A stretch of DNA of 64,000 nucleotides from Chloroflexota bacterium (lineage in GTDB: Bacteria; Chloroflexota; Dehalococcoidia; Tepidiformales; Tepidiformaceae): contig JAPPAK010000007.1 of assembly GCA_026705605.1 (NCBI GenBank), positions 372,001 to 436,000 of the forward strand. The letters are read 5' to 3'. Both the position numbers and the translations under genes were made by a program. The notes under the pieces were generated by a model. It saw nothing but the letters and a program-made list of their open reading frames with translations. It was not told the DNA's origin and did not search any database. Of this stretch, positions 1 to 6,733 are shown in pieces (position 1 is the first letter of the stretch; each line of letters opens with the position of its first letter).

Positions 1-1027
1 CGGCGACATCGTCGGGCATCTTGCGCCAGGCGATCGTGCCGGGTCGGGGGGAGTACGCGGCCGTGTGAACCTTATCGAAGCGCAAATCCTCGACCAGTTC
101 GAGCGTCTCCTCGAAGTCGGCTTCGGTCTCGCCGGGGTAGCCGACGATGACATCCGTGGTGATGCCGGCATCGGGCATGAGGGCACGCACCTCGGCCACT
201 TTTTCCAGGTACTCGGCCTTCGTGTAGCCGCGGCGCATCGAATCGAGCACGGCGTCGCTGCCGGACTGGACGGGCAGCGAGAAGCACTCCATGACCTTCG
301 GCAGCTCCGCGACGGCCTCGAGGATGCGGTGGGTCATGTCCTTCGGGTAGGAGGTGAGGAAGCGGATGCGGGCGAGGCGCTCGATGGCGGAAAGCTCGCG
401 CATCAGGTCGCCGAGGTCGGGGGTGTCGTCGAGGTCGTGGCCGTAGGCCTCGACCGTCTGGCCGAGCAGGGTCACCTCACGGACGTCGTTGGCGGCCAGG
501 TAGGCGACCTCGCGCACGATCTCGTCGATGGGACGGCTGCGCTCGCGTCCCCGGCGGTAGGGGACGATGCAGTAGGTGCAGAACTTGTCGCAGCCGTGGA
601 CGATGGGGACGTAGGCGGTGGGGCCCTCAGGGACGGCGAAGGTGGAGGGCCAGAACTCGCCGCCGAGGTCCTCGGCGGGGCCTTCGACCAGCTCCATGAT
701 GGGTTCGAACTGCTGCGGCCGGGCGAACACATCGACGAAGGGGAAGCGCTTCTCGAGGTCGCGGGTGCGCTGGCCGACCATGCAGCCCATGACCGCGATC
801 TTGAGGTCGGGGCGCTCCTCCTTGATGAGGCGCACGCGGCCAAGCTGGGAGTAGGCGCGGTCCTCGGCGTGCTGGCGCACGCTGCAGGTGTTGATGACGA
901 CGATGTCGGCGCCGGCGGCCTCGGGGGCGGGCTCCATGCCAAGGCGCGTGAAGCCGGCGGCCAGCTTCTCGCTGTCCGCGACGTTCATCTGGCAGCCGAC
1001 CGTCCAGAGGAAGTAGCGCTCCGTCAT
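1..1027 (-). CDS. miaB: tRNA-2-methylthio-N6-dimethylallyladenosine synthase MiaB (3' end outside window)
   Basis: Radical-SAM methylthiotransferase that adds a methylthio group to i6A37 of tRNAs reading UNN codons. I read it from the reverse complement; the ORF track misses it because it runs off the left edge with no stop. It begins MTERYFLWTVGCQMN. The N-terminal MTTase domain has its three cluster cysteines at C12, C48 and C82. The radical-SAM motif C-x3-C-x2-C is C146, C150 and C153 (GCDKFCTYC). About 342 residues are visible; the rest of the SAM barrel and the TRAM domain should lie beyond base 1. The family member could be another MTTase, but the overall sequence reads as MiaB. The tRNA-Ser gene lies just upstream on the same strand. 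Confidence 0.93.
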   Translation of the reverse strand, partial: MTERYFLWTVGCQMNVADSEKLAAGFTRLGMEPAPEAAGADIVVINTCSVRQHAEDRAYSQLGRVRLIKEERPDLKIAVMGCMVGQRTRDLEKRFPFVDVFARPQQFEPIMELVEGPAEDLGGEFWPSTFAVPEGPTAYVPIVHGCDKFCTYCIVPYRRGRERSRPIDEIVREVAYLAANDVREVTLLGQTVEAYGHDLDDTPDLGDLMRELSAIERLARIRFLTSYPKDMTHRILEAVAELPKVMECFSLPVQSGSDAVLDSMRRGYTKAEYLEKVAEVRALMPDAGITTDVIVGYPGETEADFEETLELVEDLRFDKVHTAAYSPRPGTIAWRKMPDDVA

Positions 1028-1048
1028 GGGTGCTCCGGGGGTGCTGAG

Positions 1049-1140
1049 TGGCGGAGGGGGAGGGATTCGAACCCTCGACCGACGTTTCCACCGGTAAGCG
1101 CTTAGCAGGCGCCCGCACTAGGCCACTATGCGACCCCTCC
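1049..1140 (-). tRNA. tRNA-Ser (GCU anticodon)
   Basis: Read on the minus strand it starts GGAGGGG and ends CCCCTCC-G-CCA, giving a perfect 7-bp acceptor stem with an encoded CCA. The anticodon loop CTGCTAA gives GCU (serine, AGC/AGU). A long variable arm and the T-loop GGTTCGAATCC are present, as expected for a class II tRNA of about 92 nt. A TACAAT hexamer ends six bases before the mature 5' end. Confidence 0.95.
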
Positions 1141-1146
1141 GCAGGC

Positions 1147-1152
1147 ATTGTA
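1147..1152 (-). promoter_or_regulatory. -10 element of tRNA-Ser
   Basis: TACAAT on the minus strand, six bases upstream of the first mature tRNA base. Transcription starting about 7 nt downstream would begin at the mature 5' end, leaving little or no leader for RNase P. No clear -35 is visible. Confidence 0.55.
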
Positions 1153-1215
1153 GGCACGGGATTGCTTGCGCCACATCCCGCGTGTGACCTTCACCCCGCG
1201 ACCGGCGGCAGGTCC

Positions 1216-1221
1216 TACACT
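1216..1221 (+). promoter_or_regulatory. -10 element, leaderless start of the Nudix regulator
   Basis: TACACT with a 6-nt gap to ATG 1228. The spacing puts the transcription start on the start codon. This also supports 1228, not the longer track ORF that begins inside the tRNA gene. Confidence 0.6.
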
Positions 1222-1227
1222 TGCGGC

Positions 1228-1833
1228 ATGGCGCCCGCGGTGGTCGTGGTCATCTTCACCGTGCTGGAGGGACGGCTCTCCGTGCTCCTGATCGAGCGCG
1301 CGGCGGAGCCCTGCCAGGGGGAGTGGGCGCTGCCGGGGGGGCTGCTCCAGGCGAATGAGACGCTCGACGGGGCAGCGAGCCGCAAGCTCCAGGACGAGAC
1401 CGGCCTGACGGACGTGTTCCTCGAGCAGCTCTACAGCTTTGACGCGACGGACGAGGGCAACGCGGACATCGTGGTGGCCTACTTCGCGCTGCTGCCGGCG
1501 GCGCAGGCGCGGCTCCGTCGCGAGCTGGAGTGGCGCCCAGCCTGGCGCGCCCTTCGGGACCTCGACGCGCTCGCGTTCGAGAACGAGCAGATCCTCGAAT
1601 ACGCGCGGGAGCGGCTGCGGAACAAGCTCGCCTACACGAACGTGGCCTACAGCTTCCTGCCCCGCCGCTTCACCCTGCGGGAGCTGCAGGGCGTGTACGA
1701 GGCGATCCTCGAAGAGCCGGTCGACAAGCGGAACTTCCGCCGTCGGATGGTCGGGCTCGGCATCGTGCAGGCGACGAACGAGACCCGCAAGGAAGGCGCT
1801 CACCGCCCCGCCCGCCTCTACGAATTCGTCTGA
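1228..1833 (+). CDS. NrtR-like Nudix-domain transcriptional regulator
   Basis: A 201-residue protein with an N-terminal Nudix fold and a C-terminal winged helix (about 135-201, with the phrase DKRNFRRRM). This is the architecture of NrtR, an ADP-ribose-sensing repressor of NAD metabolism. The Nudix box at about 37-60 is degenerate: it reads RKLQDE where catalytic enzymes have REUxEE. NrtR proteins often show such changes, and they suggest a sensor more than a hydrolase. I start at ATG 1228 because the leaderless -10 precedes it and the Nudix fold begins there; the upstream track extension runs through a tRNA gene. Targets are unknown, but nadB and nadC lie in this window behind a palindromic operator. 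Confidence 0.8.
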   Translation: MAPAVVVVIFTVLEGRLSVLLIERAAEPCQGEWALPGGLLQANETLDGAASRKLQDETGLTDVFLEQLYSFDATDEGNADIVVAYFALLPAAQARLRRELEWRPAWRALRDLDALAFENEQILEYARERLRNKLAYTNVAYSFLPRRFTLRELQGVYEAILEEPVDKRNFRRRMVGLGIVQATNETRKEGAHRPARLYEFV

Positions 1834-1920
1834 GGCCGGCAGCGTTTTTTCTGAAGCCAGCGGCGTTCAAGCCACCGGAGGGGGAGGCGTAGAGAACAGG
1901 GGCAGCCGTGGCTGCAGGCA

Positions 1921-3018
1921 CTACGCGGGCGGCGGCCACTCGTCGCGCAGGGCTTCGTAGAAGGCATCGTCGACGCGGGCGCCGCGGTGGAGGCGGTTCT
2001 GGCGGGCGATCCCGGTGCGGGTCATGCCGACCTTCTCCATGACTCGCCAGGAGGCGGCGTTGCGGAGGTCGGTCGAAGCCTGGATCCGAGCAAGACCAGC
2101 CTTTCCGAAGCCAAAAGCGAGGATCGCGGTCGCGGCTTCCGTCACGAGGCCCTTGCCCCAGAGGGGTCGCGTGAGGCTGTACCCCATCTCGGCGGCACCA
2201 GGTCCGCAAGCGGACAGGCTGATGCCGCCGACCACGCGGTTCTCGTGGACGATGGCCCAGATCGGGGCCGTGTCGGGATCAGCGAGGACCGCCCGGGCCA
2301 CGTCGGCTTCGGCGCTGCGACGGGTGTAGGGCTGGGGAACGTCGAGATAGCGGGCCCACTCGGGGTCCTTCCCGTATTCGAAGACGGCGTCGACATCGGC
2401 CATACGGTAGGGGCGGAGGAGGAGTCGGTCGGTGCGGATTTCGGGCGGGCCTTCTGGGGCTGGCGCCGCGGTGGCCTGTTGGTCTGACGGCGACCAGCCG
2501 TCCCGGACGATCGAGTAGAGGACGTCGTCCACGTACTCGCCACGGATCGTGCGGTGACGGCGGAGGAAGCCCTCTCGCCGCATCCCGAGCTTCTCCATCA
2601 CCTTCCAGGAGGCCTCGTTGTCGACTACCGCGTAGGCGTAGATCCGGGCCAGGCCCAGCGAGTCGAACCCATACTGTAGGACGACGTTGGCAGCCTCGGT
2701 CACCAGGCCCTGCCCCCAGAGAGGCCGGGCGATCCCATAGCCGAGTTCAGCTGCGCCCGCCGCCGCAGGCATGAGGTTGACGAACCCCGAGACGCGACCC
2801 TCGTAGACGATCGCCCACCTCAGTTTCGCTCCTGCGTCGAGGAGGACTGCACCAGCCACGAACTCTTCCGCATCGCGTCGGGAGTAGGGCATGGGAACCT
2901 CAAGGTAGCGCCCCCACTCCGGGTCGGAGGAGAACGAGAACACATCGTCGACGTCGTCCGCGCGGAAGGGGCGCAGCAGCAGGCGCTCGGTGCGGATCTC
3001 GGGCGGGCGTTCGGTCAC
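1921..3018 (-). CDS. Double-domain GNAT (RimJ/RimL-type) N-acetyltransferase
   Basis: A 365-residue protein made of two complete GNAT domains in tandem (about 1-180 and 190-365). Each opens with RTERLLLRPF/RTDRLLLRPY, followed by an SDPEW or KDPEW phrase, the acetyl-CoA loop region RPLWG(Q/K)GLVTEA, and a C-terminal ASW(K/R)VMEK(L/V)GM segment typical of RimJ/RimL enzymes. Single-domain relatives are about 170-190 residues, so this is an internal duplication. Substrate unknown; proteins, antibiotics or small amines are possible. Its start lies 7 nt downstream of a second double-GNAT gene, so the two are probably one operon. Confidence 0.9.
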   Translation of the reverse strand: MTERPPEIRTERLLLRPFRADDVDDVFSFSSDPEWGRYLEVPMPYSRRDAEEFVAGAVLLDAGAKLRWAIVYEGRVSGFVNLMPAAAGAAELGYGIARPLWGQGLVTEAANVVLQYGFDSLGLARIYAYAVVDNEASWKVMEKLGMRREGFLRRHRTIRGEYVDDVLYSIVRDGWSPSDQQATAAPAPEGPPEIRTDRLLLRPYRMADVDAVFEYGKDPEWARYLDVPQPYTRRSAEADVARAVLADPDTAPIWAIVHENRVVGGISLSACGPGAAEMGYSLTRPLWGKGLVTEAATAILAFGFGKAGLARIQASTDLRNAASWRVMEKVGMTRTGIARQNRLHRGARVDDAFYEALRDEWPPPA

Positions 3019-3025
3019 GACTTCG

Positions 3026-4147
3026 TCACCCGCGGGGCTCCGGCGGTGACCACTCCTCGCGGAGGATGGAGCAGAAGATGTCGTCCACGTATTCGCCGCG
3101 TATCAGGCGATGGCGGCGCAGGAGGCCCTCACGCTTCATGCCGAGCTTCTCCAGGACGCGCAGCGAGGCCGCGTTGGTAGAGACCGCATAGGCGAAGATA
3201 CGGACGAGGCCCAGTGACTCGAAGCCGTAGGCGAGGGCGGCCCTCGCAGCCTCCGTCGCCAGTCCCTGCCCCCAGACCGGTCGAGCGAGGGCGTAGCCCA
3301 ACTCGGCTACGCCCTCGGGCCCGGGCGTGAGGTCCAAGTTCCCCGCTACACGTCCCTCGTGGACAAGTGCCCAGCGCAGGTTGTCCTCCGGATCGGTGAG
3401 GACCACGCGAGCCACGAACTTCTCGGCGTCGCGCGGGGTGTAGGGGGCGGGAACCTGGATGTAGCGGCCCCACTCCGGGTCTGAGGCGTTGGCGAACATG
3501 TCGTCGACATCGGCCATCCCGAAGGGGCGTAGCAACAGGCGGCGCGTGCGGAGCTCCGGTGGGCCTGCGTCCGCGGGCGGCTGAGGGGCCTGCTGTTCGG
3601 CCGGCGACCAGTTGTCCCTCAGGAGTTCGTAGAAGACCGAGTCGACGCGGTTTCCATTGACGAGGCGGTCCCTGTGCGCCACCCCGATGCGCTCCATCCC
3701 CAGTTTCTCCATGACCCGCCACGAGGCGGCGTTACGGATATCGGCAAAGGCCTGGATACGGACAAGACCGAGCTCCTCGAAGGCGTGCGCGATGACGGCC
3801 AGCCCTGCCTCGGTCGTGAAGCCCTGCCCCCAGAGCGGGCGGGCGATGCTATAGCCCAGCTCGGCAACCCCGGGACGCCGGATGGTCAGGCTGACGCCAC
3901 CGGACACTCGGCCGTCGTGGACGACCGCCCACTCGAACCGCTTCTCGCCATCGACGAGGATGCACCCCGCCACGAACTCCTCGGCGTCGCGCCGGGTGTA
4001 GGGGTCCGGGACGGGCAGGTAGCGGGACCACTCCGGGTTCGAGGCGTAGGCGAACACGTCGTCGACGTCGCCGCTGCGGAAGGGGCGAAGGAGAAGGCGC
4101 TCGGTGCGAAGTTCGGGGATGGCTTCCATCGATTGAGTATTCGGCAT
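3026..4147 (-). CDS. Double-domain GNAT (RimJ/RimL-type) N-acetyltransferase
   Basis: A 373-residue paralogue of the gene downstream, also two tandem GNAT domains (about 7-185 and 195-373), each with R-T-(E/R)-R-L-L-L-R-P-F, an ASNPEW or ASDPEW phrase and the RP(L/V)WGQG acetyl-CoA loop. Together the two genes encode four related domains, a gene duplication on top of an intragenic duplication. The track start gives MPNTQSMEAIPEL. ATG 4129 (MEAIPEL) is an alternative: it sits at the domain boundary and has AATACT six bases upstream, resembling the leaderless spacing seen elsewhere. Substrate not predictable. Confidence 0.88.
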   Translation of the reverse strand: MPNTQSMEAIPELRTERLLLRPFRSGDVDDVFAYASNPEWSRYLPVPDPYTRRDAEEFVAGCILVDGEKRFEWAVVHDGRVSGGVSLTIRRPGVAELGYSIARPLWGQGFTTEAGLAVIAHAFEELGLVRIQAFADIRNAASWRVMEKLGMERIGVAHRDRLVNGNRVDSVFYELLRDNWSPAEQQAPQPPADAGPPELRTRRLLLRPFGMADVDDMFANASDPEWGRYIQVPAPYTPRDAEKFVARVVLTDPEDNLRWALVHEGRVAGNLDLTPGPEGVAELGYALARPVWGQGLATEAARAALAYGFESLGLVRIFAYAVSTNAASLRVLEKLGMKREGLLRRHRLIRGEYVDDIFCSILREEWSPPEPRG

Positions 4148-4183
4148 CGATGGGCTTTACGCGAGGATACGGCGGTGCTGCGG

Positions 4184-4189
4184 TATCCT
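4184..4189 (+). promoter_or_regulatory. Possible -10 element of yggT
   Basis: TATCCT 21 nt upstream of the GTG start of yggT, with a purine-rich GAGGGACGAGG stretch between that could act as ribosome binding site. No convincing -35. Confidence 0.35.
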
Positions 4190-4210
4190 TGAGGGACGAG
4201 GCCACAGGCC

Positions 4211-4474
4211 GTGCACCCCTACGTCGCACAGTTCACGATGACGTTTCTCACGATCCTGACGTGGGCGATCGTGGCGCGCGCGCTCATCAGCTTCCTGCCG
4301 ATCGACCAGGGCAGCACGATCTACCAGGTACTGTTCCGGATCACGGAACCAGTGATCGACCCGATCCGGCGGGTGCTACCGAGCACGGGGATGCTGGACC
4401 TGAGCCCGCTCGCGGCGATCCTGCTGCTGATCGTGCTCCAGCAGATGGTGATCAGGCTCTCGGAGATCGGCTAG
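4211..4474 (+). CDS. YggT family membrane protein
   Basis: An 87-residue protein with two hydrophobic segments (about 8-28 and 62-82) joined by a loop containing ITEPVIDPIRRVLP. This matches the YGGT family signature of a T-E-P-hydrophobic-P-x-R-x3-P phrase after the first helix. These small inner-membrane proteins are linked to cell-envelope or osmotic functions in other bacteria, with no defined biochemical role. Start is GTG 4211. The gene converges on rplT with only 9 bases between stops and no terminator hairpin. Confidence 0.82.
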   Translation: MHPYVAQFTMTFLTILTWAIVARALISFLPIDQGSTIYQVLFRITEPVIDPIRRVLPSTGMLDLSPLAAILLLIVLQQMVIRLSEIG

Positions 4475-4483
4475 GGCCGCGGA

Positions 4484-4843
4484 TCAGGCGGCGATTGCTT
4501 CCTTCGCGCGCTCGGCAACCCTGGCGAAGGCATCGGGCCGCGTGACGGCGAGATGCGCGAGCATCTTGCGGTCGAGCTCGATGCCGGCCCGCTTCAGGCC
4601 GTTCATGAGGCGCGAGTAGCTGAGGCCCTCACGACGGGCGGCGGCGTTGATGCGGATGATCCAGAGGCGGCGGAAGTCGCCCTTGCGGGTGCGGCGGTCC
4701 TCGTAGCTGTAGCGGAGGGCGTGCATGACGCTCTCGTTGGCACGGCGGAAGACGCGGTGGCGCTGGCCGTGGTGGCCCCTGGCCAGCGCGATGATCTTCT
4801 TGTGGCGGCGGTGCGAGGTAACACCGCGCTTCACTCGACTCAT
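4484..4843 (-). CDS. rplT: 50S ribosomal protein L20
   Basis: A 119-residue basic protein beginning [16 protein letters not shown] and carrying the L20 core ([42 protein letters not shown]). It binds 23S rRNA early in large-subunit assembly and in many bacteria represses its own operon. It ends the conserved infC-rpmI-rplT operon. GGAGGAG about 9 bases upstream of ATG 4843 is a strong ribosome binding site. Confidence 0.97.
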   Translation of the reverse strand: MSRVKRGVTSHRRHKKIIALARGHHGQRHRVFRRANESVMHALRYSYEDRRTRKGDFRRLWIIRINAAARREGLSYSRLMNGLKRAGIELDRKMLAHLAVTRPDAFARVAERAKEAIAA

Positions 4844-4895
4844 TCGGTGGGCTCCTCCGTGAAACCCGGCCTTCCTGGCCAGGCGAGCAGGGTGG

Positions 4896-5090
4896 TTACT
4901 TGACCAGCATCTCGCGGATGGTCCGCGACTGCGACGCAGAAACGGGAACGGTTCGGCCGTATTTCACGCGGACGGGCTTGCGCTTCTTCCGGCGAAACTT
5001 CTGGCGATTGCCGTACATCCGCATGATCTTCCCACCGCCGGTTACGCGAAAGCGCGAGGCGGCGCCCTTGTGGGTCTTGATCTTTGGCAC
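4896..5090 (-). CDS. rpmI: 50S ribosomal protein L35
   Basis: A 64-residue protein starting [21 protein letters not shown], the typical L35 N-terminus, with a basic body. Start codon is GTG. Only 3 bases separate it from the infC stop, so translation is probably coupled. Middle gene of infC-rpmI-rplT. Confidence 0.96.
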   Translation of the reverse strand: MPKIKTHKGAASRFRVTGGGKIMRMYGNRQKFRRKKRKPVRVKYGRTVPVSASQSRTIREMLVK

Positions 5091-5093
5091 TGG

Positions 5094-5765
5094 CTAGTCC
5101 CCGGACGCGCCCGCGGTTACCGGTTCTCCGCTCTCGCCCTCAGGCTCTTCCCCTGCCGGAGCGGCCCCGTTCTGGGCCTCCGCTTCGGCCTGGGCGGCAC
5201 GATCCCGAGCCGCGATCCCGCGCTTGTCCGGGATCAGGATCATCGACATGTGCCGGCCTTCGAGCGCTGCGTCCTTCTCCTTCGTCGCTACATCTTCGAG
5301 GTTGTCGAAGATACGATCGAGGAGGTTCTTGCCGATCTGGGGATGGGTGATCTCCCGGCCCCGGAACATGACCGTCACCTTCACCTTGTCGCCCTGGCGC
5401 AGCAGCTTCTCGACGGTGCGCGTCTTGAAGTCGATGTCGTGCACGTCGATCTTCGGCTTCATGCGCACTTCACGCAGGCGGGTCTTGGCCTGGTGCTTGC
5501 GCGCCTCGCTCTCCTTCTTCGACTGCTCGTACTTGAAGCGGCCGAAGTCCATGAGGCGGGCGACGGGGGGTGTGGCCTGGCCGGAGACCTCGACGAGGTC
5601 GACGTCACGCTCGCGGGCCATGGCGATTGCATCTGCGGTTGGGAGCACGCCTACCTGCTGACCCTCTTCGTCGATAACCCGCACTTCGGGAACGCGGATG
5701 CGCTCGTTAATGCGCGGCTGCGGCGGCGGTGGCTTAGGCGGAACCTTCGAGCGTCGTTTTCTCAA
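5094..5765 (-). CDS. infC: Translation initiation factor IF-3
   Basis: Binds the 30S subunit, prevents premature 50S joining and checks the start codon. The N-domain starts at RINERIRVPEVRVIDEEG and the C-domain holds KPKIDVHDIDFKTR and MFRGREITH. The C-terminus has a 40-residue Ala/Glu/Gly-rich tail beyond the usual end. The track ORF to 6701 is spurious, running antisense through galU. I favour TTG 5765 (223 residues), because GGGGAG lies four bases upstream and a -10-like TATCAT lies at 5792-5797, inside the coding region of the longer versions. ATG 5807 or GTG 5801 are alternatives. Unusual start codons are normal for infC. Confidence 0.93.
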   Translation of the reverse strand: MRKRRSKVPPKPPPPQPRINERIRVPEVRVIDEEGQQVGVLPTADAIAMARERDVDLVEVSGQATPPVARLMDFGRFKYEQSKKESEARKHQAKTRLREVRMKPKIDVHDIDFKTRTVEKLLRQGDKVKVTVMFRGREITHPQIGKNLLDRIFDNLEDVATKEKDAALEGRHMSMILIPDKRGIAARDRAAQAEAEAQNGAAPAGEEPEGESGEPVTAGASGD

Positions 5766-5791
5766 GCTGCTCCCCGTCAGACGTGCGGTGG

Positions 5792-5797
5792 ATGATA
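5792..5797 (-). promoter_or_regulatory. Possible extended -10 element of the infC operon
   Basis: TGC-TATCAT on the minus strand, an extended -10 form. Transcription from here would give a leader of about 20-25 nt before TTG 5765. No good -35. Confidence 0.4.
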
Positions 5798-5840
5798 GCA
5801 CCCCCATTATCGCGCTGTATATCGGAACGGCCCGGCGCTC

Positions 5841-5846
5841 TACCAT
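5841..5846 (+). promoter_or_regulatory. -10 element, leaderless start of galU
   Basis: TACCAT with a 6-nt gap to ATG 5853. It lies 44 bases from the oppositely oriented infC -10 element. Confidence 0.55.
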
Positions 5847-5852
5847 GCCTCT

Positions 5853-6731
5853 ATGGCGCCCGTGCGACGAGCGGTCATCCTCGCGGCCGGGCTCGGCACG
5901 CGCATGCTGCCAGCCACCAAGTCCGTGCCCAAGGAGATGCTGCCGGTCGTCGACCGGCCCATCATCCAGTACGCGGTGGAGGAAGCGGTGGCGGCCGGGG
6001 TCGAGGAGATCGTGATCGTGCTCGCGCCCGACCGTGTCGCCATCCGCGAGCACTTCGGCGGCGGGTCGCGCATCGAGGCGATCGCCCGTGAGCGGGGCGA
6101 CACCGCCCTTGCCGAGCGAGTGCTGGCGCCGGAGCAACTGGCGGCGTTCACGTTCGTCGAGCAGCGGGAGCCGCTGGGGACGGGTCACGCCGTCCAGCAG
6201 GCGCAGCCGTACCTCGAAGGCGAACCGTTCGCGCTGCTGTTCCCGGACGACATCATCCTGGGGAAGACGCCCTGCACGGCCCAGCTCGCAGCGGCCTACG
6301 AAGGCTGTGGAGCCGCAACCGCGATCGCGGTGCAGCAGGTCACGCCGGAGCAGATCCCGCAGTACGGCATCGTCGACCCGGACGGCCCCGGCAACCCGGT
6401 CCGCCTGCGCGGCATCGTAGAAAAGCCGTCGGCGAGCGAGGCGCCGTCCGACCTGGGCGTGGTAGGACGCTACGTGCTCGGCCCCTCCATCTTCGACCAG
6501 CTCGAGACGCTGGAACCGGGCGCGGGCGGCGAGCTGCAGCTCACCGACGCGATCGCCGGGCAAATCGCGGCGGGCGAGCCCGTGTGCGCCTGCCGCTTCG
6601 AGGGGCGTCGCTACGACGCCGGCCGTCCCGCGGGGGCGATCGCCGCCGCGGTCGCCGCCGCCATCGACCGCGAGGAGATCCGCACGGACCTTCTCGCCCA
6701 CCTCACCGCCCTCATGCGAACGGAGCAGTAG
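5853..6731 (+). CDS. galU: UTP-glucose-1-phosphate uridylyltransferase
   Basis: Makes UDP-glucose from UTP and glucose-1-phosphate for envelope polysaccharides. The 292-residue protein opens with the nucleotidyltransferase signature ILAAGLGTRMLPATK followed by SVPKEMLPVVDRP (about 8-35), has FPDDII for metal binding near 130, and PYL/EPLGTGHAV typical of bacterial GalU. Length matches the family. It is followed after 2 bases by an uncharacterised gene on the same strand. Another NDP-sugar pyrophosphorylase activity cannot be excluded, but the N-terminus is GalU-type. Confidence 0.92.
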   Translation: MAPVRRAVILAAGLGTRMLPATKSVPKEMLPVVDRPIIQYAVEEAVAAGVEEIVIVLAPDRVAIREHFGGGSRIEAIARERGDTALAERVLAPEQLAAFTFVEQREPLGTGHAVQQAQPYLEGEPFALLFPDDIILGKTPCTAQLAAAYEGCGAATAIAVQQVTPEQIPQYGIVDPDGPGNPVRLRGIVEKPSASEAPSDLGVVGRYVLGPSIFDQLETLEPGAGGELQLTDAIAGQIAAGEPVCACRFEGRRYDAGRPAGAIAAAVAAAIDREEIRTDLLAHLTALMRTEQ

Positions 6732-6733
6732 CC

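Noticed and set aside
65-1105. 346-residue plus-strand ORF at the window start
   Set aside because: It is antisense to miaB, whose radical-SAM motifs are clear, and it runs into the tRNA-Ser gene.
1843-1852. T-run after the Nudix gene as a terminator
   Set aside because: TTTTTT is present, but the only possible stem before it is 5 bp (GCCTC/GAGGC) with a 13-nt loop, too weak to call.
5766-6701. N-terminal extension of the infC ORF to 6701
   Set aside because: It is antisense to galU and low-complexity; IF3 starts near 5765-5807.
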